Source of the DNA: a virus
DNA: 25,494 bases
Direction: 5' to 3' (one strand)
IMG/VR virus record: IMGVR_UViG_3300008267_011834
Location: 1-25,494 of that record
The position numbers were made by a program, and so were the translations under genes. Within the stretch, counting starts at the first letter, position 1. Each line of letters starts with the position of its first letter. The notes beneath the pieces are model-generated. The model worked only from the letters and a program-made list of their open reading frames with translations, ran no database searches and had not been told where the DNA came from. This document shows positions 6,812 to 15,121 of this stretch, one piece after another.

Positions 6812-7183
6812 TTATTTTAATTCTATTTTTTTAATAAATTCCCACAGTTCTTCTACTGTCTCAATAAATATTTCTTCTTCGGTTTCCTTAATATGATCGT
6901 TTAGATTAATTGGAAGCACACTTCCATCCTCATCAAATCGTTCAAATAACCACCACAACATAATATCACCTTTCCATTCTCCATAGTGCATGTAAATTAA
7001 ATTTTCAATAACTATATAAAATGGTTCTTCATAATTTGATATACCTAAACCAAATTCACCTTCAATAACGTTAGAACGAACCCAACATTCATTTAATAAC
7101 CCTACAACTTCTACAAATAAATCTTTATCAGTTGGGTCTTTAGTACGTGACTTTATATTTAGGTGTTTACCAAAAGGTGTCAT
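6812..7183 (-). CDS. Hypothetical protein (123 aa)
   Basis: The protein begins MTPFGKHLNIKSRTKDPTDK. It is acidic and Trp/Tyr-rich in the middle (YMHYGEWKGDIMLWWLFERFDEDGS) with an acidic helical tail (EEEIFIETVEELWEFIKKIELK). The style resembles small conserved T4-like phage proteins of unknown function, but I cannot name a family. Its ATG overlaps the stop of the 52-aa gene upstream (ATGA). Confidence 0.65.
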   Translation of the reverse strand: MTPFGKHLNIKSRTKDPTDKDLFVEVVGLLNECWVRSNVIEGEFGLGISNYEEPFYIVIENLIYMHYGEWKGDIMLWWLFERFDEDGSVLPINLNDHIKETEEEIFIETVEELWEFIKKIELK

Positions 7184-7338
7184 ACAATCGTTATAATAGC
7201 GTATAATTTTAAAAATTCCTTAAGAGGCAACTGCTTCCGCCCAGCAAATATTTTAGCCGCTTGTAGACGTGATAATGTTACTGTGCGGTTAATTACTTCT
7301 TGATGTTTGTCGTAACGTGAATAATATCCGAATACCAT
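7180..7338 (-). CDS. Small hypothetical protein (52 aa)
   Basis: This short frame reads MVFGYYSRYDKHQEVINRTV and ends with LKLYAIITIV. The region LSRLQAAKIFAGRKQLPLKEFLKLY has the amphipathic helix-turn-helix look of small DNA-binding phage proteins, but this is only suggestive. It is supported by an ATGA overlap with the next gene and by the promoter-like P5 just upstream. Confidence 0.6.
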   Translation of the reverse strand: MVFGYYSRYDKHQEVINRTVTLSRLQAAKIFAGRKQLPLKEFLKLYAIITIV

Positions 7339-7344
7339 AATTGT

Positions 7345-7376
7345 GTAAATATAATAATAAGTATTTAAAAATCCTA
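7345..7376 (-). promoter_or_regulatory. Weak promoter-like sequence P5
   Basis: TATATTTAC at 7353-7345 on the minus strand matches the -7 box of P1 and P2. At the expected 20-nt distance there is TAGGAT (7376 downward) instead of TTTGGAT. It would separate the glycan block from the downstream small-gene block. The -7 box is good and the upstream box only partial. Confidence 0.45.
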
Positions 7377-9080
7377 GTTTATTATGAGAGAATTTTGATA
7401 TTCACTCATATGAATTATGTTTATTGTAAATATATCTAATTCAAATGTTCCTATATCTCCACTGTCTTTTATAATTTCTGAAAGTTGATATAAAATTTGA
7501 ATGTTTTGATTATTTAATTTAGATGCATCAAATGATACTAAAATATTGTTTTGCTTTTCATTATCATAAGGTTTAATACGCTCTTGAAGATCAAATTTAG
7601 TATTAGATTGTTCTTTTTGTATATAATCAGGAACAATTAACTGCATATCATCTTTAATATAAATTGTTGAACACCATGGTTCTAGTATCTCTAAATGAGG
7701 TAATCCACAATTGGATACTATAAAACCTACATCATATTTAGGAGGAATAATTGGTTTCATTAATGAATCATGTTTACAAAAATGACCCCATTTACGAATA
7801 AAATTACGAGTAGATCTTATATTTTGAGCTTCCCATTCTGAACTATTAGTTCCTGGAGTTGTTAATGTTGGGTTGAATCTAGAACCTCTACAAGTCATAT
7901 GATAAACACATCCTTCCCATGTTTGGAGAAATTTAACTCCATTTAATTGAAAACGATTAAAAATATCACTATCTTCTTTTGATTGAGGAGCATATAAAGG
8001 ATCATGACCACCAATTTCCTGGAAGTCAGATTTCATAAATGCCCAAGGAGCGAATACACCTTCTGTAGGTTGGTAATGTTTTGGTTTTAAATCATTTTTA
8101 AACCAATTTAAAAATTTATCTTCATCAAATTCTTCTGTTTCAATTCCAAAATCAGCAAGTATTTTTTCAGGTCCATCTGGGTGTAATGGTGGTTCGATTC
8201 TGGTTAATGATACAATTGTTTTTGGTGCAATGTATTTTGAAATTTCATTTAATGCGTTAGGACATAAGTACATATCAGCATGATAAATCATACAAATATC
8301 ATGTGTAGCTACTTCATTTACTAATTTATCATATAAAATAGTATGTCCTAAACGAGTTGGTCCTTCATTTCTAATTGCTTTAAAATAAGGATCTTTTTGC
8401 ATCATTTCTTGACACCATTCCCAAGTACCATCGTTACTAAAATCATCAGCTATACAAATTTCTGCTTCGTGATCCCCTTGATTTTTTCTTATAGCATTAT
8501 AAGACCATTTTAGATATTTAAGATTATTTCTAGAAGGTTGTATAAAACTAATTTTTATATTTGTACTTTTTTTATTTATTCTATCTAAAACTTCTTTTTT
8601 AGGTTTTAAAGCTACTATACTTTGACCTGATTGGACATAATCAATAACATCATACCATTTTTCAACAATAAAATATTGAGAACGTTGCCAATAATCATGA
8701 ATAAAGACAATACTATCTTCTTTTAAGTATGGTAATACTTTTTCAGCACACCATCCTCTACCACGACCATCTATTAAAACTCTATCAAATTTTTCTACTC
8801 CTAATTTATCAACAAAATCTAGGTATGTTTGTACTTGAGTTTTTTGGGTTGGGTCTGTTAGGGGTTTATCTAACTCTATTAAGTGATAATCTACATTATC
8901 CGGTGTTTCTTTTTTTACATTATCAAACCAACTTGGATCGTGTTCGATTGAATAATATTTTTTTACATATTTAGGAAATTCAGTAGTTGACCCTCCTGAA
9001 CCCCATTCTAACATAATGTGTGAAGGATCTAAATTTGATTTTATTAAATCAATTTCTTCGTTTGACATCCAAATTTGCAT
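7374..9080 (-). CDS. Fusion: class I methyltransferase-like + GT2 glycosyltransferase
   Basis: This encodes 568 residues. Residues 1-165 are methyltransferase-like: HIMLEWGSGGSTTEF (motif I), YYSIEHDPSWF (acidic ribose-binding residue), KFDRVLIDGRGRGWCAEKVL and DSIVFIHDYW. Residues ~175-400 are a family 2 glycosyltransferase: KISFIQPSRNNLKYLKWSYN, CIADDFSNDGTWEW and MIYHADMYLCP, where HAD takes the DxD-like metal position; later GGHDPLYAPQSKEDSD is typical of the acceptor side. Residues ~430-568 (YDVGFIVSNCGLPHLEILEP) are not recognised. The protein could methylate and transfer sugars on one glycan. It lies 2 nt behind another GT2 gene. Confidence 0.82.
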   Translation of the reverse strand: MQIWMSNEEIDLIKSNLDPSHIMLEWGSGGSTTEFPKYVKKYYSIEHDPSWFDNVKKETPDNVDYHLIELDKPLTDPTQKTQVQTYLDFVDKLGVEKFDRVLIDGRGRGWCAEKVLPYLKEDSIVFIHDYWQRSQYFIVEKWYDVIDYVQSGQSIVALKPKKEVLDRINKKSTNIKISFIQPSRNNLKYLKWSYNAIRKNQGDHEAEICIADDFSNDGTWEWCQEMMQKDPYFKAIRNEGPTRLGHTILYDKLVNEVATHDICMIYHADMYLCPNALNEISKYIAPKTIVSLTRIEPPLHPDGPEKILADFGIETEEFDEDKFLNWFKNDLKPKHYQPTEGVFAPWAFMKSDFQEIGGHDPLYAPQSKEDSDIFNRFQLNGVKFLQTWEGCVYHMTCRGSRFNPTLTTPGTNSSEWEAQNIRSTRNFIRKWGHFCKHDSLMKPIIPPKYDVGFIVSNCGLPHLEILEPWCSTIYIKDDMQLIVPDYIQKEQSNTKFDLQERIKPYDNEKQNNILVSFDASKLNNQNIQILYQLSEIIKDSGDIGTFELDIFTINIIHMSEYQNSLIIN

Positions 9081-9082
9081 AA

Positions 9083-9979
9083 TTATAAATCTAAATTAAA
9101 ATATTTCTTTGCGTAGTGTTTTCTTACTTCTGGGTAGAAATCTAAATCAGGGAGTTTGCGTTTCCAAATTCTACCGTCCTTAGATAACAATATTCCTTCA
9201 TTTCCTAATAATGAGGGATTACTAACAGGTTCCCATTTTAAATGATGAAATTCTACCCCAGTTAAATTATTACCTCTATCTAAACTACCACCTTCATTAT
9301 TTCTACTTCCAGCATCATCTTCTTGTCCTGTAATAGTAGATAATCCTATTACTTTGTGATTAGAATTTTCTGAGTTGCAGTAGTATGTAAAATTATCTTC
9401 TTGGTGGAATAATTCTTTTTTAGCTTCTATATAAGGTAAAATTGTATTAATATATTCTTGCGGGAATGGAATATGTTGTGCCCATGTTCCGTAAGGGGAA
9501 TAACCTAAACATTCAACTGTTCGTAAATACCAATCATCATCTTCCATACTAGGATAATAACGATATCTTTCATCCCACCAACCCATTCTTACTATTGTTT
9601 GTTTGTGAAAAACAACAGCATTCCAAGCATTTAAATGTATCTGTTCTAATTGAGGTTTTTCTTCTAAAATATTACTTAATACATCGAACCAATCTTCATC
9701 AAATAACATGTCATCACACGTCATTAACACCCAATCAGTTTCACTTTGAATAATGCCCTGATTCCATGCTTTAGTTAATCCTATATTGTCAGGACTATAA
9801 ATAAATTTTACATGAGGATGGTTTTGTTCTGCTTGTTTTACTTTTTCTAACTCTTCACCTGTTGTATTATTATCCCAAACGATAATATTAGGTACATTTT
9901 TTAAAGTATCTAAACATCTATTTAACCTAGATCCCCTATAATAACTTACAATAACAATTGTTATATCGTTTATATTCAT
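9083..9979 (-). CDS. Family 2 glycosyltransferase
   Basis: This 298-residue protein is a GT-A fold enzyme: ITIVIVSYYRGSRLNRCLDTL at the N-terminus, NIIVWDNNTTGEELEK (nucleotide-binding Asp), IYSPDNIGLTKAWNQGI and WVLMTCDDMLFDEDWFD with C-D-D as the metal-binding DxD equivalent (about residue 90). YYPSMEDDDWYLR near 165 is the usual ED motif for the catalytic base. It transfers a sugar from a nucleotide donor to an unknown acceptor. It overlaps the upstream methyltransferase by ATGA and is followed closely by the fusion gene. Confidence 0.9.
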   Translation of the reverse strand: MNINDITIVIVSYYRGSRLNRCLDTLKNVPNIIVWDNNTTGEELEKVKQAEQNHPHVKFIYSPDNIGLTKAWNQGIIQSETDWVLMTCDDMLFDEDWFDVLSNILEEKPQLEQIHLNAWNAVVFHKQTIVRMGWWDERYRYYPSMEDDDWYLRTVECLGYSPYGTWAQHIPFPQEYINTILPYIEAKKELFHQEDNFTYYCNSENSNHKVIGLSTITGQEDDAGSRNNEGGSLDRGNNLTGVEFHHLKWEPVSNPSLLGNEGILLSKDGRIWKRKLPDLDFYPEVRKHYAKKYFNLDL

Positions 9980-10536
9980 TTTTTAATAACTGATAATGAA
10001 GGGAAATTAGGATCTAGTAATTGATAGTTTGTTTGTTCCTTAATTGAATTAATAGGTGTAGCGTTATATTTAATCATCCATTCTACATTATCTCTTTCTT
10101 CGCTTCCACCTTCAAACAAAACAATACTTCCATTATTAATTTGATTAGAAAGAATTTCATATGTTTTTAAAATAGTATCTCCAGTATTAGAAATATCTAA
10201 ATGCATCATATCAAATTGTTCTGGGTTGTTTAGCCATTCATAATAATCCATTTGGATAAATTCAACATAATCTTCTACACCATATTTTTTAACATTTTCT
10301 ATAGTTTGTTGGATTGTTGAATGTTTATATTGATAATTTTCCCATAGGTCATAACATTTAAGTTTACCTTGACCTAATTCTTTTAAAGCTAATCCAATAG
10401 CTACTGTTGAATAACCATATAAACAACCAAATTCAACTATTAATTTTGGTTTATGTTCTAAAACATAGTTATAAATTGTTTTTCCAATATCATTAATTTG
10501 ATATGATGATTCTATTTGTGGGTTTGTGTAGTTCAT
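9976..10536 (-). CDS. Class I SAM-dependent methyltransferase
   Basis: This encodes 186 residues. LIVEFGCLYGYSTVAIGLAL (about 33-52) is motif I with the Methyltransf_24 style, KLKCYDLWENY gives the acidic motif II residue, EFIQMDYYEWL and FDMMHLDISNTGDTILKTYE follow, and GSIVLFEGGSEERD is the late strand. The substrate is not readable; by context it is probably a sugar or a glycan end group. ATGA overlaps on both sides place it firmly in the operon. Confidence 0.85.
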   Translation of the reverse strand: MNYTNPQIESSYQINDIGKTIYNYVLEHKPKLIVEFGCLYGYSTVAIGLALKELGQGKLKCYDLWENYQYKHSTIQQTIENVKKYGVEDYVEFIQMDYYEWLNNPEQFDMMHLDISNTGDTILKTYEILSNQINNGSIVLFEGGSEERDNVEWMIKYNATPINSIKEQTNYQLLDPNFPSLSVIKK

Positions 10537-11166
10537 AGTGTTGTATTTTCTCTAGTGTGTAAAAAATCATTATTAGATTTAAAAGGTTTTAATTTAAACC
10601 CAGCTTTTATAAAATCATTTGTAAAACTGGTTTCATAATTGTGTTCTCCTTGATATAAATCATTTGGTATTAAAATATTAGGATTATTAATTTGTTCTAT
10701 ATTAGGAGTTTGTAGATATTCTGGTATTGTTTTTATTACTTGTTTTATTGTTTTTGTTGATGTTAGTCCAATACCACCATGAGCATGAGCAGCTATATGT
10801 GAATCAGTAATATAACCATTTTCTAGTGGATATGTACCATGTCCAAATTTATGATTGTAATCTAAAGCAGCAATAAATCCGGCATCATCATCACTTTCAA
10901 AGTCATTAATTAACTTTTGAGTTACATTGTCATTTAAAACAATAATATCGTCTTCACTAAAAAACCAATAATCATATTCATCTTGAAGTAAATAAAAAGC
11001 ATATTTATAAGATCCAAAACTAAGGTCTGAACTGATTAGTGGGCGCAGGATCAACTTTACAATGGTTTTCAATTTGTTGTTTAAAAAGATCCATTGTTAT
11101 TTCTTTAGTTTTAGGATAATGTCTCCTATCTCCAAAATAAAAAGCTAATACTTTTGCTACTTTCAT
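10533..11166 (-). pseudogene. Broken glycosyltransferase-like gene (frame change near 11045)
   Basis: The ATG at 11166 overlaps the GNAT stop by ATGA and opens a frame reading MKVAKVLAFYFGDRRHYPKT, running to a stop at 11020. The rest of the gene lies in another frame (to 10533) with RPLISSDLSFGSYKYAFYLL followed by DEYDYWFFSEDDIIVLND, where SEDD is an acidic metal-site-like motif. Both parts look protein-like. The joint at about 11041-11050 has no plausible linker, and I would expect some tens of residues between NHCKVDP and RPLISSDLSFG, so an internal deletion that also shifts frame is more likely than a single-base error. The second frame has its own ATG at 11072, but that form would lack the N-terminal strand. 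Confidence 0.7.
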
Positions 11167-11585
11167 ATTTCGTTTTTTACATATTCCATTTCAATATATA
11201 ATTTTTCTCTAATATACTTAAAATTTTTTGTTTCTACAAATCCTAATTTAATATAGAGATTTTTAGCAAAATTATTATCAAAAACCCACAATTTAGCATA
11301 CTTTTTATCTTTTAAATATTCTAAAAAAGCTTGTTTTGCATAACCTTTTTTTCTAAAATTCATATGAATATCTATTCCAACATATTCATTATCTATTCTT
11401 ATATATCCAACAGGAGTATTATCTACTTCTATAATAAACCAAGGAGAATTTAAAGTTTTAAACCATTTTGTACATTGTTCAATACTAAAAACAGAATTAT
11501 TTTCTAAATTCTCCCTAGTTGATTCATGGTTTCTTACTTCAAGTAAAAAAGGTAAATCTAACTCATTTAACTCTCTTATTACCAT
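11163..11585 (-). CDS. GNAT-family N-acetyltransferase
   Basis: This encodes 140 residues. It begins MVIRELNELDLPFLLEVRNH, a typical GNAT first strand and helix; GYIRIDNEYVGIDIHMNFRKKGYAKQ carries the acetyl-CoA pyrophosphate loop (RKKGYAKQ, about 82-89), and NFAKNLYIKLGFVETK is the last conserved helix-strand. Next to a sugar aminotransferase, the likely job is N-acylation of an amino sugar, as with PseC/PseH or FdtB/FdtC pairs; the pairing is established, the substrate is inference. It overlaps the aminotransferase by 7 nt and the following gene by ATGA. Confidence 0.85.
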   Translation of the reverse strand: MVIRELNELDLPFLLEVRNHESTRENLENNSVFSIEQCTKWFKTLNSPWFIIEVDNTPVGYIRIDNEYVGIDIHMNFRKKGYAKQAFLEYLKDKKYAKLWVFDNNFAKNLYIKLGFVETKNFKYIREKLYIEMEYVKNEI

Positions 11586-12752
11586 CCTTTTTTAATACAA
11601 TTAACAATATATTCTCTTTCCTCTTCGGTTATCCACCAACCTACAGGAATAGAAACTACTTTTCCAATTGTTTTATCTAATGTTGGTAGAGCTGTTTTAA
11701 ATTCTCTAACACAAGAATGTTTATCATTACGTTCATGAACCTGAGATACTACAATATTACACTCTTTCATATGCTTCATAAATTTATCTCTATCTTCTAC
11801 TAATAGACTATAAATCCAGAATGCTGATTCTCTATCATTATGACGAGTTAATAATGTTACTCCGTTTACATCTTTAAGATGTTGATCGTAATAAGCGGCG
11901 TTTGATTGGTGCTTTTTAATAATATCATCAGCATGTTTTAAATTTTCAATACCAACAGTAGCACAAATATCATTCATATGGAATTTAAATCCCCATTCTT
12001 CAATATCAGCTTCACATCTAAAATCTTTACGGTTTGAATTTCTATCAATTCCATACCAACGAAGCAATTTAGATCTATTATATAATTCTTGGTGTGGTAA
12101 AGTTAATAATCCACCATCAATAGCAGTAATATGTTTAATTGCTTGAAGAGAATACATAACCATATTACCATGATTACCTAAATTTTTACCTTTATATTTT
12201 GAACCAAATGAATGAGCTCCATCTTCAATTACTGCTGGTTTGAAACCATGTAGTTGTTGTGCTTTTTCTTGTATTTGTTTTATACGATCTAAATCATTTG
12301 GATAACCACCCCAATGTACTAATATAATTGCTTTGGTTTTAGACGTTATTTTACGCTCTAAATCATCTAAATCCATATTAAGTGTAGTAGGATCAATATC
12401 TGTTAGCTAAAATTGGGAAGTTTGATGCTGTACATGTTAAAGCTGTAGCTAATACTTCATCTCCATCTTGAATACCAGGCCATTTTTGATCCCAATAAGC
12501 AAGCCCCTCAAAATTTTTAACAGTTTCTGATGGTCTTTTTAATAGATGTAATGCTAAATGAAGAGCAGATGTACCTGAGTTAAGTGTAATTACATGATCA
12601 AAATCTAAATAATTTTGGATTTGTTTTTCTAATTCATCTACTTTAGGACCTTGTCCTATGTAGCCACTATTTAATATTTTCCCAACTTCTTCAGCTGCTG
12701 TTGGGGCCATGTGCACTTTAAATAATTGAATTGGTTCTTTAGGTTTTTTCAT
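11579..12752 (-). pseudogene. Broken DegT/DnrJ/EryC1-type sugar aminotransferase
   Basis: Two frames carry the two parts of one protein. The first (12752-12393, 119 codons) holds LFKVHMAPTAAEEVGKILNS, SGYIGQGPKVDELE, the PLP-phosphate loop LNSGTSALHLAL and ALTCTASNFPILAN. The second (to 11579) continues DIDPTTLNMDLDDLERKIT, then VIEDGAHSFGSKYKG and the PLP lysine motif YSLQAIKHITAIDGG, ending PVGWWITEEEREYIV. The break is at about 12393-12405. In relatives some 7-8 residues ending IKWAD/V join LAN to DxDP; here only about one extra base remains, suggesting a deletion near 20 nt. Intact members transfer an amino group to a keto-sugar nucleotide. Confidence 0.85.
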
Positions 12753-12754
12753 AA

Positions 12755-13378
12755 TTATAATGTATTATAATAATTGTTTTGTTTTTCTTGTCTTTCTATT
12801 GTTTTTGGGTGATACAAGCAAAATTCTTCTTCTGCTGGTAAGTGGGTAAATATTTTAGCACCATCAATTCGCTCATGAACTTTATTTACCCAAGTTATAT
12901 TTTGAGTTTTTCTGTATAATCGAGATTGATAATCTGGAAAATTAACCCAACCATTTTCGTCTACCATCCATCTCCATTGTTTAATATGTTCTGGGGTAAT
13001 ACCTTCTACTGTGTTAATTCTAGGAATCCAATATAAATCTACATCTGGGTTTGATTCTAATATTTCGGGTAATAAAGCAATGAGTTGTTCATTTGGATAC
13101 TCATCAGCATCAATTTGAAATATAAAATCACCATCACATAGACTAGCTAAAGTATTTTTCCAATCAGCAAAATGATTATAAAATGGTTTTGCAATCCATA
13201 AAAATTCACTATTTGCTGAATGTGTTCTAAGGTATTCCTCTACTTGTTTAGAACCATTTGTCTCATCTAACAAAATAACTATTTCATCTTGAGAACGTTT
13301 ATAATTTAGTAAAAGACTTACTAAGCGTTGTATTTCGCTTAGCTCGTCTTTAACTGTTATTGCGTAACTTATCTTCAT
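12755..13378 (-). CDS. Family 2 glycosyltransferase
   Basis: This encodes 207 residues from the ATG at 13378 (MKISYAITVKDELSEI). An ATG seven codons upstream would overlap the previous gene and adds a non-typical leader. Motifs are EIVILLDETNGSKQVEEYL, LASLCDGDFIFQIDADEYPN with the DxD metal site (DADE, about residue 93-96), and a late KVHERIDG. This looks like the WaaE/KdtX-like branch of GT2 enzymes, which act in LPS-core or capsule-type sugar transfer. It is shorter than bacterial relatives (about 250). The stop lies 2 nt before the aminotransferase start. Confidence 0.85.
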   Translation of the reverse strand: MKISYAITVKDELSEIQRLVSLLLNYKRSQDEIVILLDETNGSKQVEEYLRTHSANSEFLWIAKPFYNHFADWKNTLASLCDGDFIFQIDADEYPNEQLIALLPEILESNPDVDLYWIPRINTVEGITPEHIKQWRWMVDENGWVNFPDYQSRLYRKTQNITWVNKVHERIDGAKIFTHLPAEEEFCLYHPKTIERQEKQNNYYNTL

Positions 13379-13379
13379 A

Positions 13380-13835
13380 TTACTCAGGTAATACACCAAT
13401 GTACGAAAGTGCTTCTATATAGTCACGCTTAGTAAACATTTTTAGTGTAGTCATATCCATTCTCCATTCGTAAAATTTACCTTTTTGATTTGGAATTGGA
13501 TATTTTTCTTTTTCTTCTTCATTAACAGGTACTGCTTTTACTGCTGCCCATCCCCAATCGGTTTTAGATGGACCATTAGCAAATATCATACCTTGTTGAG
13601 GTAAATTAATGGTTGAAGGCATCCAAATAATTTCATCTTCATCTTTTTCAAGCAAATCTTTATAAAGTTCAGGTAAAATTGAAATTTGTTCTTGATAAAA
13701 ATCACTACCTTCTTTCATCAGTGAGTTTGTTTGAAAACCACATCCGTAGCAAAAATAAGTACTAAGTTCTTGATTTACTTCTTCAACATAGCAAGCATCT
13801 GAGCCGCAGTGTTTACAAATTATTAAGTTATCCAT
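13380..13835 (-). CDS. Zinc-ribbon hypothetical protein
   Basis: This 151-residue protein begins MDNLIICKHCGSDACYVEEV and has two Cys pairs, C7-x2-C10 and about C29-x2-C32 (YFCYGCGF), forming a zinc ribbon. The remainder (WMPSTINLPQQGMIFANGPS, then WGWAAVKAVPV and YEWRMDMTTLKMFTKRDYIEAL) is Trp-rich and looks like a small folded domain of unknown role. It sits inside the glycosyltransferase run, overlapping the GT4-like gene by 8 nt. It could be a scaffold or regulator, but that is not shown. Confidence 0.7.
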   Translation of the reverse strand: MDNLIICKHCGSDACYVEEVNQELSTYFCYGCGFQTNSLMKEGSDFYQEQISILPELYKDLLEKDEDEIIWMPSTINLPQQGMIFANGPSKTDWGWAAVKAVPVNEEEKEKYPIPNQKGKFYEWRMDMTTLKMFTKRDYIEALSYIGVLPE

Positions 13836-15120
13836 TTGTTTTTTGTAATTTAGGTAATTCTACTTTTTTTAATTGAGGTAGTTTTAATTCTACCTGAGTC
13901 GGGAAATCTGGAATGTATTGGGTAAGTAATGTATCTGTTTTTTCTGCCATTTTATCCCAATTAAATTCTGTTTTAGATTTATACGCTTGGCGATTAGCTT
14001 TGTCAGTATAATTTTTATAATTTTCAAATACATCTTTTAAATAATGACCTATTTGACTATGATCTGGTGAAAACCATTGTGAATCAGAAAGTAAAAATTG
14101 GTTTGCAGTATTTGGATGTACATTAGTTAATTGACCTCCAATTAAATTAGTAAACTCAGGATTTAAGAAATCCATTTGTCCACTCCATCCTGTAGTAATT
14201 AATGGTTTTTTAACTACTGTAAATTCAAGTAATGGACGACCAAAACCTTCACCTTTAGTTAAGCTAACCATAGCTTTTACTTTAGAATGATTATAAATTT
14301 CATTCATTTCTTCGTCTGTAAATTCACCATGTAATAGATAAACTTTAGGGAGATTAGTTGAGTTTACTGTTTTACGAATTAACTTAATTTTCTTTAAAAT
14401 TTCTTCTCTATCAATGTACGATGAACCTACTTGAGATGTTTTTAGAATTAAAGCTGGTTTTTTGGTTTTATTTTTAAATGTTTCATAGAATGCTTTAACT
14501 AATAAACCTACGTTTTTTCTATCTTCACCCATATCACCTTGCATCCAGTGACCTACAAACAAGTAAGCAAAATCTTCTTTAATATTAATATCAAGAGAAC
14601 ATGGGGTATTAAGTACTTTGTAAATATCTGTATTAACACCTTCAAATAATACTTCGATTGGTTTTTCTAATTTAACTACTCCTTCTAAAGCATTAGTTTG
14701 TTTATTTCTTTTTTCAAATTGAGAATCTTGAAATACTTTTTTAGAATGTTCAGATGAAACAATATTTAAATCCATTCTATTACAACCTTCAATCCATTCA
14801 GCAGCACAAACTGTGCTTTCAATACCAGCTGTAAAACCAATATTATATTTTCCTACAGGTTGAAATTCATTCGGTACAGTTACCTGAGCCCAAATTTCTG
14901 GTTGTTGGTTTAATTGATTATTAGTTAATACTAAATCTAATAGGAATGCCCATTCTGGATTGCTTTTACAAAATCCAAATGGAGTAGCACCCCAACGTTG
15001 TGATAATAGTTTAACATTATATTTATCTGTTTTAATAATGGCTTTAATTAAATCCCTTGAACGAGCACCGTAGCCACTAAAGGTGTCAAATGGGGAACTT
15101 ATAATAAATGTTGGTTTCAT
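13828..15120 (-). CDS. GT-B glycosyltransferase, GT4-like
   Basis: This encodes 430 residues. The N-terminal domain starts FIISSPFDTFSGYGARSRDL with the glycine-rich loop typical of GT4 enzymes. The C-terminal donor-binding domain has FEGVNTDIY, YLFVGHWMQGDMGEDRKNVG, VYLLHGEFTDEEMNEIYNHS and KGEGFGRPLLE, giving the E-x7-E signature for nucleotide-sugar binding. A Lys/Pro-rich tail (LKLPQLKKVELPKLQKTNG) is unusual and may be an interaction peptide. Donor and acceptor are unknown. It lies one base after the preceding GT-B gene. Confidence 0.88.
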   Translation of the reverse strand: MKPTFIISSPFDTFSGYGARSRDLIKAIIKTDKYNVKLLSQRWGATPFGFCKSNPEWAFLLDLVLTNNQLNQQPEIWAQVTVPNEFQPVGKYNIGFTAGIESTVCAAEWIEGCNRMDLNIVSSEHSKKVFQDSQFEKRNKQTNALEGVVKLEKPIEVLFEGVNTDIYKVLNTPCSLDINIKEDFAYLFVGHWMQGDMGEDRKNVGLLVKAFYETFKNKTKKPALILKTSQVGSSYIDREEILKKIKLIRKTVNSTNLPKVYLLHGEFTDEEMNEIYNHSKVKAMVSLTKGEGFGRPLLEFTVVKKPLITTGWSGQMDFLNPEFTNLIGGQLTNVHPNTANQFLLSDSQWFSPDHSQIGHYLKDVFENYKNYTDKANRQAYKSKTEFNWDKMAEKTDTLLTQYIPDFPTQVELKLPQLKKVELPKLQKTNG

Positions 15121-15121
15121 C

